A program made the translations under genes and the position numbers. The notes beneath the pieces are model-generated. The model was not told the origin of the DNA. It was given only the letters and a program-made list of their open reading frames with translations, and ran no database searches. This document shows, piece by piece, positions 29,646 to 38,226 of a DNA stretch of 64,000 bases. Position 1 is the stretch's first letter, and the number at the start of each line of letters is the position of its first letter. The stretch is from Xanthobacteraceae bacterium. GTDB lineage: Bacteria; Pseudomonadota; Alphaproteobacteria; Rhizobiales; Xanthobacteraceae. The stretch is taken from NCBI GenBank assembly GCA_029266425.1, contig JAQSWY010000011.1, forward strand, positions 124,001-188,000, given 5' to 3'.

Positions 29646-30998
29646 TCACTTCGCCTTCAGGAACTCGCCCACTTCGAGCAGCACCATCTCATTGTCGTCG
29701 GCGCGCTTCGGCTCGCGGCTCGTGGAGAAGGGCAGGTTGTTGTCGTTGCCGACCACGATGTGGCTGGCATCGACCACGTCGACATTCTCGATGGTGAAGA
29801 AGGGGAAGGCGAGAGCGCCGTCGGTGAGCGGTTTGCGGGCCTTCTTGTTCGGATCGGCGATCTTCATCAGGTCGATATGCCCGATCTTGCGCGCCGGCTT
29901 GCCGGCATTGGCGTCGGTCAGCTCGATCTTGTAGACGCGCTTGAACTTGGCGAGGTCGTGGAAGCAGTCGGCCCGCTTCTCGCCCGCCGGGCACGCCTTG
30001 TCGGCGGTGCCCTCGCCATTGTCGCGCTCGATGATCAGCCCAGTCGTCCCGTCGATCATGTTGAAGTCGCCGATGGCGTTGCCGTTCTGCTCCAGCTCGT
30101 ATTGCCAGAAGCGCCCGGTCCATCTGCCCGCCTTGACGTCGAATTCGAGGATGGGCAGCACTTCGCGCCCGTTCGCGCTCTTCTGCCAGTCCTTCTTCTC
30201 CTTGTCCCACAGCGGGCCTTCGAGCAGGGCATAGAGGAAGCGGCCATCCTTGGATGCAGCCATGCCCTCGAAGCCCTTGGAGCGGCGGGCATTGAACTCC
30301 GCGGTGGCGCTCGGCGCGCCGGCCGAGGTGACGAGATAATGGTCGGGCGAGCGCACCGGCGCCTCGCCGGCCCGGGTCTCGAAGATCTCAAGCACCTTGC
30401 CCTTCAGGTCGGCCTTGATGAGATACGGGCCGAACTCGTCGCCGATCCAGAGCTCGTCGCCGATGATCTGGAAGCTCTCGGTGTCGAAATCGGCGCCGGT
30501 CAGATAGCGCGCCTCGGTGCCCTCATGGACGATGCGGAACGGCACCTTCTTGTCGGGATCGCGAAGGAAGATGGTCTCGACCGGTGTGAAGCTGCCTTCC
30601 TTGAAGTCGATCTTGTAGCGGTTGAGATAGAGCGCGGAATCCGGGCTGTTCGCCTTGTTGCCCATGCCGTTGTCAGTGAGGATCCAGAACGTGCCGTCGG
30701 GCATGGTCTTGATGCCGGAATGGCCCTGCCGCGGCTGGCCCTGGAACGGCAGGAAAACGCCGGTCGGGCGCGTGCCCGTGCTGCCCTCGACCGTGCCGAT
30801 CGATTCCACGCGCTTGGCCGTCGTGAACTTGCCGGAGGTCTTGAGATCGGCCGGGGCGTCCGCCGGCATGGCGATGAAGCTCTCGGCCGGCATCACGGCA
30901 TGGCCGGCCAGCGTCGCCGGATAGGTCTGGTCGGCACGGGCGCCGGTCGCGACAACAAGCGCGAACGCGACGCCGGCGAGCAGAAAAGCGCGCGACAT
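29646..30998 (-). CDS. Exported phytase-like (esterase-like activity) protein
   Basis: The 450-residue protein starts MSRAFLLAGVAFALVVATGARADQ, a clear signal peptide with cleavage after about residue 23. The remainder matches the phytase-like beta-propeller domain (PF13449): GHSGIKTMPDGTFWILTDNGMGNKANS, GDELWIGDEFGPYLI and NIEHxxDxxHIVVGNDNNLPFS-type repeats. It acts in the periplasm or outside; substrates of this family include phosphate esters, but few members are characterised. ATG 30998 is chosen because the signal peptide begins there. The presence of DNG and GDEFGP blades argues for calcium- or metal-binding loops. Confidence 0.88.
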   Translation of the reverse strand: MSRAFLLAGVAFALVVATGARADQTYPATLAGHAVMPAESFIAMPADAPADLKTSGKFTTAKRVESIGTVEGSTGTRPTGVFLPFQGQPRQGHSGIKTMPDGTFWILTDNGMGNKANSPDSALYLNRYKIDFKEGSFTPVETIFLRDPDKKVPFRIVHEGTEARYLTGADFDTESFQIIGDELWIGDEFGPYLIKADLKGKVLEIFETRAGEAPVRSPDHYLVTSAGAPSATAEFNARRSKGFEGMAASKDGRFLYALLEGPLWDKEKKDWQKSANGREVLPILEFDVKAGRWTGRFWQYELEQNGNAIGDFNMIDGTTGLIIERDNGEGTADKACPAGEKRADCFHDLAKFKRVYKIELTDANAGKPARKIGHIDLMKIADPNKKARKPLTDGALAFPFFTIENVDVVDASHIVVGNDNNLPFSTSREPKRADDNEMVLLEVGEFLKAK

Positions 30999-31105
30999 GG
31001 GTGGTCTCCTTCGGTCACGAGTGGGACCCGCGTTCCTCTGAAGGCATCCCATGTCCGGCACGTAACGGAGCGATGACAGCGGCGTGACGCTGCCTACTGT
31101 AAACC

Positions 31106-31246
31106 CACCTCATCCTGAGGTGCGAGCGCCAGCGAGCCTCGAAGGATGTTGAAGTAGAAGGCGGCGCTCGGAGACGAACATCCTTCGAGGCTCGGGCTTT
31201 GCCCGAGCACCCAAGCAGTTGGCCATTGGCCAACTGCTTGGGATGA
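31106..31246. repeat. Family A half-elements with a perfect nested palindrome
   Basis: A half-element CACCTCATCCTGAGGTG to GCCTCGAAGGATG (31106-31148) is followed by the opposite half CATCCTTCGAGG to GCCCGAGCACC (31179-31211). The latter continues into a 31-base hairpin (31211-31241), arms CCAAGCAGTTGGCCA and TGGCCAACTGCTTGG around a single T, then GGATGA. It lies 14-19 bases beyond the 3' end of the methyltransferase gene at 31265. Confidence 0.8.
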
Positions 31247-31264
31247 TATGCTTGGGTTTAGTCC

Positions 31265-32221
31265 TCACGCCGCCTGGCTCACCGGCAGGCAGGCGAAGCA
31301 GATCTGCTCGACATGGCGGATGTCGGTGCCGCAGCAGCCGCCGAGGATGTTCAGGTTGCGCATCCGCGCCCTCAGGCTGCGATACTGCCGGCCGAGTTCC
31401 TCCGGATTGCCCGGATCGAGCTCCGGCGCCGCATCGAGCTCGGCATGCGAGCGCGAGGAGGCATTGGCGCGCAGTCCGCGAATGCGGTCGAGCCAATCGC
31501 CGCCTTCCGCGATGATGTGGTCGAAATGCGTCGGGTGGGCGCAGTTCACCATGTAATAGACCGGCGAATTGGCGGTCTCGGCATCGACCTGCTCGATGGC
31601 GTCCCGCAGACTCTGCCCGGTCGGCAACCGGCCGTCGGTCTCCAGGGTGAAGGAGATGACGGAGGGCAGGCCGGCATCCTTGGCGGCGATGGCGACGCCG
31701 ACGGCCTCCTCGACATAGTTGAGCGTATAGCCGCTCACCATGTCGGCATCGGCCTTGGCGAAGGCGCGCGCCTGCGCCGAATGGTAGTCCGCCGCCTGCA
31801 GCGCCGACATCGCGTTGTCCGCCAGGTAGCCGTCGCCGCGCGGGCCGATCACCCCGCTCACCACTATAGGCGAGGCGGGCGTCTCATAGATGTCGCGCAG
31901 GGCGAGCAGCAATTCGATGCTGCGCCGGTTGATGTCGTCGAGCGCTGCCGCGTTGTGCCCGAGCCGCGCGCCCCAGTCCGGGTTGGCACGCCAGGTCGGC
32001 GCGTCCAGCACGAAGCCGACGCCGCGCGAGCGGGCAAGGTCGATATAGCGCGTGTAATAGGCGCGCAGCCGGTCGCGGCCCACCTCGTCCTTCATCAGGT
32101 CGAACGATGCGAAGCACGGCAGCTCGACGCCGTCATGGAAGATGAAGGTGGTCTCCATCCCGCCATCCATCAGGAAGATGGCGTCGGAGAGCACGGGAAG
32201 CTTGTTGCGATACTTGGCCAT
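31265..32221 (-). CDS. Homocysteine S-methyltransferase family protein
   Basis: The 318-residue protein is a zinc-dependent methyltransferase of the pfam02574 family, which moves a methyl group (often from S-methylmethionine or betaine) to homocysteine. The N-terminus has DAIFLMDGGMETTFIF. The zinc ligands are the Cys in MVNCAHPTHF near residue 232 and the adjacent Cys pair in NILGGCCGTDIRH near residue 297. The barrel segment VVSGVIGPRGDGY is also standard. It is a small single-domain form. ATG 32221 follows AAGGAGCC. It is divergent from a TetR gene across 211 bases, so that regulator is a good candidate for its control. Confidence 0.9.
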   Translation of the reverse strand: MAKYRNKLPVLSDAIFLMDGGMETTFIFHDGVELPCFASFDLMKDEVGRDRLRAYYTRYIDLARSRGVGFVLDAPTWRANPDWGARLGHNAAALDDINRRSIELLLALRDIYETPASPIVVSGVIGPRGDGYLADNAMSALQAADYHSAQARAFAKADADMVSGYTLNYVEEAVGVAIAAKDAGLPSVISFTLETDGRLPTGQSLRDAIEQVDAETANSPVYYMVNCAHPTHFDHIIAEGGDWLDRIRGLRANASSRSHAELDAAPELDPGNPEELGRQYRSLRARMRNLNILGGCCGTDIRHVEQICFACLPVSQAA

Positions 32222-32367
32222 GATGGCTCCTTGGCATTGCGGCCGACCGCTCTGCGAATATGGCCGCGGTTGTCGCCCATTCGTCGCCCTGGCTCTAGCG
32301 GGCGCATGGTCAAGTTCCTCGCAGTTTGAATTCATTTTGCATTCACAGCGGCTTGGCTACACCCGTC

Positions 32368-32423
32368 TGCAGTTGCAACTGCAACGCAGCACCAAGCTGA
32401 TGCGCTCAACTGTACCTATGGTA
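32368..32423. promoter_or_regulatory. Two inverted repeats between the methyltransferase and tetR genes
   Basis: TGCAGTTGCAACTGCA (32368-32383) is a perfect 16-base palindrome. TACC-TAT-GGTA (32413-32423) is a second dyad, ten bases before ATG 32433. Both sit in the divergent intergenic region. They are plausible operators for TetR autoregulation, with no experimental proof. Confidence 0.45.
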
Positions 32424-32432
32424 AAGTAAGCC

Positions 32433-33056
32433 ATGCTGGATATGACGCCGCGCCGCCGTACGGACACCCGCAAGCGCCTGCTGGAGCTTGCGGAGCAGAT
32501 GGTGCTCGCCAAGGGCTTCTCCTCCACCTCGATCGAGGAGCTGATCTCCGGCGTCGGCATCACCAAGAGCGGTTTCTTCTATCATTTCAAGGATAAGAAC
32601 GATCTTGCCCGCGCCCTCCTGGAGCGCCATCTCGAGCATGACAAGGCGCTGCTCGACGAATTGTTCGCCCGCTCGGACGAGCTGAACGAGGACCCTCTGC
32701 ACGGCTTCCTGGTGTTCCTGCGGCTGTTCGCGGAGATGATGGCCGAACTGCCGGAGGCCCATCCCGGATGCCTCGCCGCGACGCTCTGCTACCAGGACCA
32801 GCTATTCAGCCGCGATGTCCGCGAACTGACTTCGGCGGGCATGCTGATCTGGCGCCAGCGCTTCCGCGAGCGGCTCGACCTCATCGTCGAGCGCTATCCG
32901 CCGCGCGACAGCGTCGATCTCGACGCCCTCGCCGATACCGTCTCTACCGTGGTGGAGGGCGGGCTGGTCATGGGGCGTGCGCTGCGCGACCCGACCATCC
33001 TGCCGAAGCAGATATTGCTGCTGCGGGATTTCGTGCGGGCGGCGTTTGTGGCTTGA
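32433..33056 (+). CDS. TetR-family transcriptional regulator
   Basis: The 207-residue regulator has a TetR DNA-binding domain at residues 9-56: TRKRLLELAEQMVLAKGFSSTSIEELISGVGITKSGFFYHFKDKNDLARALL, where TKSGFFYHF is the recognition helix. The C-terminal ligand domain has a CLAATLCYQDQ segment with two cysteines near residue 117, which might sense an electrophile, though this is speculation. It is probably divergent to and regulating the methyltransferase-like gene. No other gene follows in its unit before recJ. Confidence 0.92.
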   Translation: MLDMTPRRRTDTRKRLLELAEQMVLAKGFSSTSIEELISGVGITKSGFFYHFKDKNDLARALLERHLEHDKALLDELFARSDELNEDPLHGFLVFLRLFAEMMAELPEAHPGCLAATLCYQDQLFSRDVRELTSAGMLIWRQRFRERLDLIVERYPPRDSVDLDALADTVSTVVEGGLVMGRALRDPTILPKQILLLRDFVRAAFVA

Positions 33057-33071
33057 GTCGTCCGGCTTCGG

Positions 33072-33086
33072 CATCCTCAAAGGATG
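33072..33086. repeat. Decayed family A hairpin
   Basis: CATCCT-CAA-AGGATG forms a six-base-pair hairpin 15 bases after the tetR stop and is followed by TTGAA. It keeps the outer six bases of the family A unit but none of the inner arms. Confidence 0.45.
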
Positions 33087-33164
33087 TTGAAACAGCGCAA
33101 CTTCCCCAACCTTTAGTGTTCTCCCCCTCGACGTAGCCCCACATATCGGGCTTGATCCTTCCTC

Positions 33165-34979
33165 ATGAGTCTCGCCGTCTCCACCGCGCTGCCGCCGCCG
33201 AGGGCGTTCCTCGGCGTCGAGCAATCCGCCACCGGCCGCTTCTGGCGCGACCGGCTGGATTTGCGCAGCTCCCAGGCCGCGCTCGCCATCGTGCAGCGCC
33301 ATGGTGTCCCCGAACTGCTCGCCCGAGTGCTGGCGGGACGCGATGTCGCGATCGACGAGGTGGAAGCCTTTCTCGATCCCACCGTGCGCCGCCTGCTGCC
33401 CGATCCCGACACGCTCACCGGCATGCAGGCCGCCGTCGCCCGTCTTGCCGATGCGGTGGCATCCGGCGAGCAGGTCGCGGTGTTCGGCGACTATGATGTC
33501 GACGGCGCGACCTCCACCGCGCTGCTGGTCGAGGTGCTGCGCGCCGGGGAGCTCGACCCCTGGTTCCACATCCCGGACCGGATCTTCGAAGGCTATGGCC
33601 CCAATATCCCGGCCATCGAGCAGCTTGCCGCGCGCGGCGCGAAGCTGCTGGTGACCGTCGATTGCGGCACGATGAGCTTCGAGCCGTTCGCCCGCGCCCA
33701 TGAGCTCGGGCTCGATGTCGTGGTCATCGACCATCACCAGGCCGGCGAGACGCTGCCCGATGTCGCCGGGCTGGTGAACCCGAACCGTGCCGACGATCTA
33801 TCCGGCCTCGGCCATCTGTGCGCCGCCGGCCTCGTCTTCGTGGTCGCCGTCGGGCTGGTGCGCGAATTGCGCCGCCGCGGCTGGTGGCAGGCCGCCCGTC
33901 CCGAACCCGACCTGCTCGCCATGCTCGATCTCGTCGCGCTCGGCACGGTGGCCGACGTGGTGCCGCTGATCGGGCTCAACCGCGCCTTCGTCACCAAGGG
34001 CCTCATCGCTATGCGCCGCCGCGAGCGGCCAGGCCTCACGGCCCTGATGGACGCCGCCCGGCTGAACGGCCCGCTGAAGTGCTGGCATCTCGGCTTCCTG
34101 CTTGGGCCCCGCATCAATGCCGGCGGGCGCATTGGCGACGCTACGCTCGGCACACGGCTGCTGCTGTCGAAGGATCCGGTCGAGGCGGGCGCCATCGCCG
34201 TCGAGCTCGACCGGCTGAATGCCGAGCGCCAGGCGGTGGAGCGCACCATCGTCATGGAGGCGGAAGCCGAAGCCGATGCCGCCCTCGGCACGCAGTCGCA
34301 GGGCGCGGTGGTGCTGGCAAGCGGGCAGGGCTGGCATCCCGGCGTGGTCGGGCTGGTGGCGGCGCGGCTGAAGGAGAAGTTCGGCCGGCCGGCCTTCGCG
34401 GTGGCCTTCACCGGGGATGTCGGCGCCGGTTCGGCGCGCTCGATTCCCGGCGTCGATGTCGGGCGCGCGGTGCGTGGCGCTGTCGAACGGGGCTTGTTGG
34501 TCAAGGGCGGCGGCCACGCCATGGCGGCGGGCCTCACCGTGGAGCGCGGCCGGCTCGGCGCGCTCCGGGCCTATCTGGAAGAGGCGCTGTCCGGCGCCGT
34601 CGAGGACGCGAGGGCGGTGGACGAACTCGCCATCGATGGCGCGCTCTCGGCCGGCGCGGCGACCCCGGAGCTGGTCGAGCTGGTGGAGCGGGCCGGGCCC
34701 TATGGCGCCGGCAATCCGCAGCCGGTCTTCGCCTTTCCGGCGCACCGCGTGGCGCACGCCGAGGCGGGGAGCGCCGATCAGGTCCGGGTGCGGCTGCGGG
34801 CGAGCGACGGCTCGACGGTCTCGGCCGTGGCCTTCCGCGCCGCGCAGGGCCCGCTCGGCAAGGCGCTCCTCGGCGCGCGCGGACGCCAGGTCCATGTCGC
34901 CGGCACTCTCGATCTCGACAGCTGGCAGGGCCGAAGCCAAGTGAGCCTGCGCATCACCGATGTATCCGAGCAAGGCTGA
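33165..34979 (+). CDS. recJ: Single-stranded-DNA-specific exonuclease RecJ
   Basis: RecJ degrades single-stranded DNA 5' to 3' in recombination and mismatch repair. The 604-residue chain has the DHH-family motifs: FGDYDVDGATSTALL (DYDVDG at residues 109-114), a second acidic motif TVDCGTMS, and VIDHHQAGE near residue 190 giving the DHH core. The DHHA1 region appears later with GPRINAGGRIGDATLGTRLL and RSIPGVDVGRAV, and GGHAMAAG near residue 450. An OB-like C-terminal domain ends the chain. ATG 33165 follows a weak site (CTTCCTC), so a shorter start cannot be excluded. Adjacent to unrelated genes. Confidence 0.95.
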   Translation: MSLAVSTALPPPRAFLGVEQSATGRFWRDRLDLRSSQAALAIVQRHGVPELLARVLAGRDVAIDEVEAFLDPTVRRLLPDPDTLTGMQAAVARLADAVASGEQVAVFGDYDVDGATSTALLVEVLRAGELDPWFHIPDRIFEGYGPNIPAIEQLAARGAKLLVTVDCGTMSFEPFARAHELGLDVVVIDHHQAGETLPDVAGLVNPNRADDLSGLGHLCAAGLVFVVAVGLVRELRRRGWWQAARPEPDLLAMLDLVALGTVADVVPLIGLNRAFVTKGLIAMRRRERPGLTALMDAARLNGPLKCWHLGFLLGPRINAGGRIGDATLGTRLLLSKDPVEAGAIAVELDRLNAERQAVERTIVMEAEAEADAALGTQSQGAVVLASGQGWHPGVVGLVAARLKEKFGRPAFAVAFTGDVGAGSARSIPGVDVGRAVRGAVERGLLVKGGGHAMAAGLTVERGRLGALRAYLEEALSGAVEDARAVDELAIDGALSAGAATPELVELVERAGPYGAGNPQPVFAFPAHRVAHAEAGSADQVRVRLRASDGSTVSAVAFRAAQGPLGKALLGARGRQVHVAGTLDLDSWQGRSQVSLRITDVSEQG

Positions 34980-35054
34980 TAAATATCAACGGCTTGTATC
35001 GTCTTCCGGAATTATCTTGCGAGCCTCTTGAACCTATTTGTGTACAAGCGGAAT

Positions 35055-35096
35055 CGACATCTGATGTCGTCTCCCGTGTCCAAACGATTGACACGG
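35055..35096. repeat. Two small inverted repeats between recJ and the flavoprotein gene
   Basis: CGACATC-T-GATGTCG (35055-35069) and CCGTGTC-N9-GACACGG (35074-35096) lie side by side in the 166-base gap. They may be an operator pair or a terminator-like RNA fold, but no T-run follows. Confidence 0.45.
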
Positions 35097-35145
35097 CTCG
35101 GGGAATGACCGAGCGCTCGCCATCCATGAATCGGAGTGTCAGGCA

Positions 35146-36459
35146 TTGGCGCCAAGCCTCGGGGCAGACTCGGACTTTCCCCATGTTCTCCAATCCCATG
35201 TTCCGCACGTCGCGATCATCGGCGCCGGTCCCGCCGGCCTGATGGCGGCGGAGACGTTGGCGGAAGCGGGCTGCCGGGTCACGCTGTTCGAGCGCATGGC
35301 GTCGCCGGCGCGCAAATTCCTGCTGGCCGGGCGCGGCGGCCTGAACCTGACTCACTCCGAGCCGCGCGAACGCTTCCTCCAGCGCTACGGCGAGGCGGCC
35401 CGATGGCTCGCTCCCATGCTCGACGCTTTCCCGCCGGCGCGGTTGCGACGATGGGCGGAAGGGCTCGGCGAGCCGACCTTCATCGGGTCGAGCGGGCGCG
35501 TCTTCCCCAGGAGCTTCAAGGCCTCGCCTTTGCTACGCGCCTGGATCCGGCGGCTCGATGGCCTTGGTGTGCGGTTGGAAGCTCGCCACCTCTGGACCGG
35601 CTGGGACGGTGAGGGCCGGCTGCGCTTCGAGACTTCCGATGGCGAGCGCAGCGTCGCCGCGGATGCGGTTATCCTTGCGCTCGGCGGTGCCAGCTGGCCG
35701 CGGCTCGGCGGTGATGGCGCGTGGGCGCCGCGGCTCGCGGCCGAGGGTGTCGAGGTCGCGACGCTGCGCCCGGCGAACAGCGGCGTGCTGGTGGACTGGT
35801 CGGCGACGTTCCGCGAGCGCTTCGCAGGGGCGCCGCTGAAGCGCATCGCGCTGAATCTGGGCGAGCGGACGGTGCACGGCGAGGCGGTCGTCACCGCACG
35901 CGGCCTCGAGGGCGGGGCGGTCTATGCGCTCGCCGGCGCGATCCGCGACGTCCTGGATCGCGACGGTGAGGCCACCCTCACTATCGATCTCCGTCCGGAC
36001 CTTCCCGCGGAGACCATCGCGAAAAAGCTCGCCGCTGTCCGCAAGGGCGAATCCACCTCGAACCGCCTGCGCAAGGCGGCCGGGCTCGATCCGGTCGCCA
36101 TCGGTCTGATGCGCGAGGCGATGCCGGCACTGCCCGTCGCACCCGACGCGCTCGCCGCCCTCGCCAAGGCCGTGCCGCTACGCGTCGCCGCCGTAGCGCC
36201 GCTGGAGCGCGCCATCTCCACCGCCGGAGGCATCGCGAGGGCGAGCCTCGACGAGCGGCTGATGCTCCGTGCCAAGCCCGGCGTGTTCGCCGCCGGCGAG
36301 ATGCTGGACTGGGAAGCGCCGACCGGCGGCTACCTGCTGCAGGCAAGCATCGCGACCGGCTACGCAGCCGCGCTGGGCCTGCTCGCCTTTCTCGGCCGCG
36401 AGGTGCCCGTGCTTTGGGAAGGCGGCTTCCAAGCCGACGAGGACGTGCGATCGGCTTGA
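35146..36459 (+). CDS. FAD-dependent oxidoreductase, TIGR03862/BaiN family
   Basis: The 437-residue flavoprotein has the FAD-binding dinucleotide fold VAIIGAGPAGLMAAETLAEAGCRVTLFER near residues 22-50, and the family GRGGLNLTHSEP segment near residue 63. A second family signature GAEMLDWEAPTGGYLLQASIATG-like (AAGEMLDWEAPTGGYLLQ) lies near residue 395. TIGR03862 flavoproteins are widespread in alphaproteobacteria and their substrate is unknown. The start is probably TTG 35146, because GGAG stands nine bases upstream and no ATG or GTG lies in frame before the FAD motif. TTG starts are rare, so the start is less certain than the product. Confidence 0.85.
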   Translation: MAPSLGADSDFPHVLQSHVPHVAIIGAGPAGLMAAETLAEAGCRVTLFERMASPARKFLLAGRGGLNLTHSEPRERFLQRYGEAARWLAPMLDAFPPARLRRWAEGLGEPTFIGSSGRVFPRSFKASPLLRAWIRRLDGLGVRLEARHLWTGWDGEGRLRFETSDGERSVAADAVILALGGASWPRLGGDGAWAPRLAAEGVEVATLRPANSGVLVDWSATFRERFAGAPLKRIALNLGERTVHGEAVVTARGLEGGAVYALAGAIRDVLDRDGEATLTIDLRPDLPAETIAKKLAAVRKGESTSNRLRKAAGLDPVAIGLMREAMPALPVAPDALAALAKAVPLRVAAVAPLERAISTAGGIARASLDERLMLRAKPGVFAAGEMLDWEAPTGGYLLQASIATGYAAALGLLAFLGREVPVLWEGGFQADEDVRSA

Positions 36460-36512
36460 GCATCCTCACACAGGACGCGACGTTGACACGCAACGCGCCT
36501 TGCATATAAACA

Positions 36513-36530
36513 TGAGACAGACCTGTCTCA
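36513..36530. promoter_or_regulatory. TetR autoregulatory operator candidate
   Basis: TGAGACAGACCTGTCTCA is a dyad with perfect eight-base arms around AC. It ends 15 bases before ATG 36546, over the probable promoter (TATAAA at 36505-36510). This is the usual location and shape of a TetR-family autoregulatory operator. Confidence 0.7.
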
Positions 36531-36545
36531 CCACAGCGTGTCGCG

Positions 36546-37127
36546 ATGTCACTGCCCGCCCGTTCCGACAAGCGCCGGCACATCGTGGAAACCGCCTACG
36601 GGCTGTTCAAGCGCGGGGGCTTCCACGCCACCGGCATCGACCGGATCATCGCCGAGGCGGATGTGGCCAAGATGACCATGTATCGCAACTTTCCGAGCAA
36701 GGACGGCCTGATCGTCGAGGTGCTGAACCATCGCGCCGCGCGCTTCGAGCGCCAGCTCGACCAGCTCGCGGCAGAGGCCGGGACGGCCGAGCGGAAGATC
36801 GGAACGATCTTCGACTGGTACGGACGCTGGTTCGGCAGTCCGGATTTCCATGGCTGCCTGTTCGCGCATGCGCTCGCCGAATTCGGCGATCCCACGCATC
36901 CGGTGTTCTTGGCGGTCGTCGCGCAGAAAGACGGTCTCAGGCGCCGCATGCGGCAGATACTCGAGGACATCATGCCCACGGACCGGGCCGAACGCACCGC
37001 GGCGACACTGCTGATGCTCGTCGAAGGCGCGACCCTGATGGCCGAGATGGGGCAGGGGGATGAGGCGATCCGTAATGCCAAGGCCGCCGCCTTCTGTCTG
37101 ATGGCGGCGCCGGCCGAACGGCAATGA
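36546..37127 (+). CDS. TetR-family transcriptional regulator
   Basis: The 193-residue regulator has a TetR domain at residues 9-56: RRHIVETAYGLFKRGGFHATGIDRIIAEADVAKMTMYRNFPSKDGLIVEVL, where KMTMYRNFPSK is the recognition helix. The C-terminal ligand-binding domain contains a conserved-looking WYGRWFGSPDFHGCLFAHALAEFGDP motif typical of the AcrR/NemR group with a cysteine. It overlaps the following transporter gene by four bases (ATGA), so the two form an operon under the operator at 36513. It is a good candidate local regulator of that exporter. Confidence 0.93.
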   Translation: MSLPARSDKRRHIVETAYGLFKRGGFHATGIDRIIAEADVAKMTMYRNFPSKDGLIVEVLNHRAARFERQLDQLAAEAGTAERKIGTIFDWYGRWFGSPDFHGCLFAHALAEFGDPTHPVFLAVVAQKDGLRRRMRQILEDIMPTDRAERTAATLLMLVEGATLMAEMGQGDEAIRNAKAAAFCLMAAPAERQ

Positions 37128-37960
37128 GTGCCGCCGTCATCGGGCTCGCGCTACTCGCGGCCTTCTTTCACGCCTCGTGGAACGCCTTCCTGCGGACCGG
37201 CGCCGACCGGCTGTGGACGGTGACGGTGATGAGTTTCGCGAGCACGGCGATCGCTCTCCCGTTCGCCATCTATTACGGGCTCCCGGAGCCCGGGGTCTGG
37301 CCCTATGTCATCGCCTCCGCCGTTCTCCAGGTTGCCTACAGCGTGCTCCTGGTGGCGGCCTATCGAGAGGGCGAGTTGGGGCAGGTCTACCCGATCGTGC
37401 GCGGCAGCGTTCCGTTGCTGGTCCTCCTCGGCGCGTCCGTGATGGCACGCCAGCATCCGACACTGCTGCAAACCGTCGGCGTCAGCCTGATTGCCGGTGG
37501 GATTGCGAGCCTGTCGTTCGGCAGGGGCAGGGCTCCCACGACGTCGATCCTCTGTGCGCTCGTGACCGGCGCCATCATCGCCCTCTATGCGACGGTCGAT
37601 GCCATCGGCGTCCGCGCGGCTGGAAGCGCCGGCGCCTATGCCGCCTGGGTCCTGGTGATCTACGGCTTCCTGCAGCCGGCAACCTTCCTCGTCTGGCGCG
37701 GCAGGCTTGCCATCGATGTCCGCTCGCCGGAAACCCGAAATGCCCTGGCCGGGGGCGTCGTTGCACTCTTCGCCTACGCCCTTGTGGTCGCCGCATTCAA
37801 GTTTGGCCCGGCCGGCCCGGTCGCGGCGATCCGCGAGACCAGCGTCGTCTTCGCGGCCCTGATCGGATGGCTTTTCCTCGGTGAGAAGCTGACGCCGCGG
37901 CGCATCGCGGCCTGCGCCGTCGTCACGCTCGGGGCGGTGTGTCTTGGCTATCGGCCATGA
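37124..37960 (+). CDS. EamA/DMT-family transporter
   Basis: The 278-residue inner-membrane protein has about ten transmembrane helices in two EamA halves. It starts AAVIGLALLAAFFHASWNAFLRTG, which matches the phosphonate-utilisation-associated or multidrug-like DMT group (LAAFFHASWNAFLR). The second half ends FGPAGPVAAIRETSVVFAALIGWLFLGEKL. The start overlaps the TetR stop (ATGA), so translation is coupled. The likely role is export of a metabolite sensed by that TetR. The substrate is unknown. Confidence 0.88.
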   Translation: MSAAVIGLALLAAFFHASWNAFLRTGADRLWTVTVMSFASTAIALPFAIYYGLPEPGVWPYVIASAVLQVAYSVLLVAAYREGELGQVYPIVRGSVPLLVLLGASVMARQHPTLLQTVGVSLIAGGIASLSFGRGRAPTTSILCALVTGAIIALYATVDAIGVRAAGSAGAYAAWVLVIYGFLQPATFLVWRGRLAIDVRSPETRNALAGGVVALFAYALVVAAFKFGPAGPVAAIRETSVVFAALIGWLFLGEKLTPRRIAACAVVTLGAVCLGYRP

Positions 37961-37980
37961 TCGTTCGCGTCCCCTTAAGC

Positions 37981-38080
37981 GTCATCCCGGCCGGAGGCGT
38001 AGCCGCAGAGCCGGGATCGCGTGAAGGTCCGCACATCACCTTCCAGCGATCCCGGCTCGGCCTATGGCCGTCCGGGATGA
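37981..38080. repeat. Family B intergenic palindrome
   Basis: GTCATCCCGGCCGG, GCCGGGATCGCG, GCGATCCCGGC and CCGGGATGA blocks repeat the layout of 9468-9570. The first and last arms pair and so do the inner GGGATCGC/GCGATCCC arms. The remainder of the gap to 38226 shows no gene. Confidence 0.75.
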
Positions 38081-38226
38081 GGCGAGTGGCGAGACCAAGC
38101 GCCCCCTCATCGTGAATAACTTCGCTTCCGTGCCGTTTTCGGCGCGTTCTCCCTCATTGTCGCCCGAAACCTGCCCTCAACTCGCCGTGAACGGGTCGGT
38201 GAGAGGAAGGGACGCGCCGCAGGCAC

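Noticed and set aside
34980..35145. Riboswitch before the flavoprotein gene
   Set aside because: The dyads are short and simple; I see no multi-helix core such as that of FMN or SAM riboswitches.
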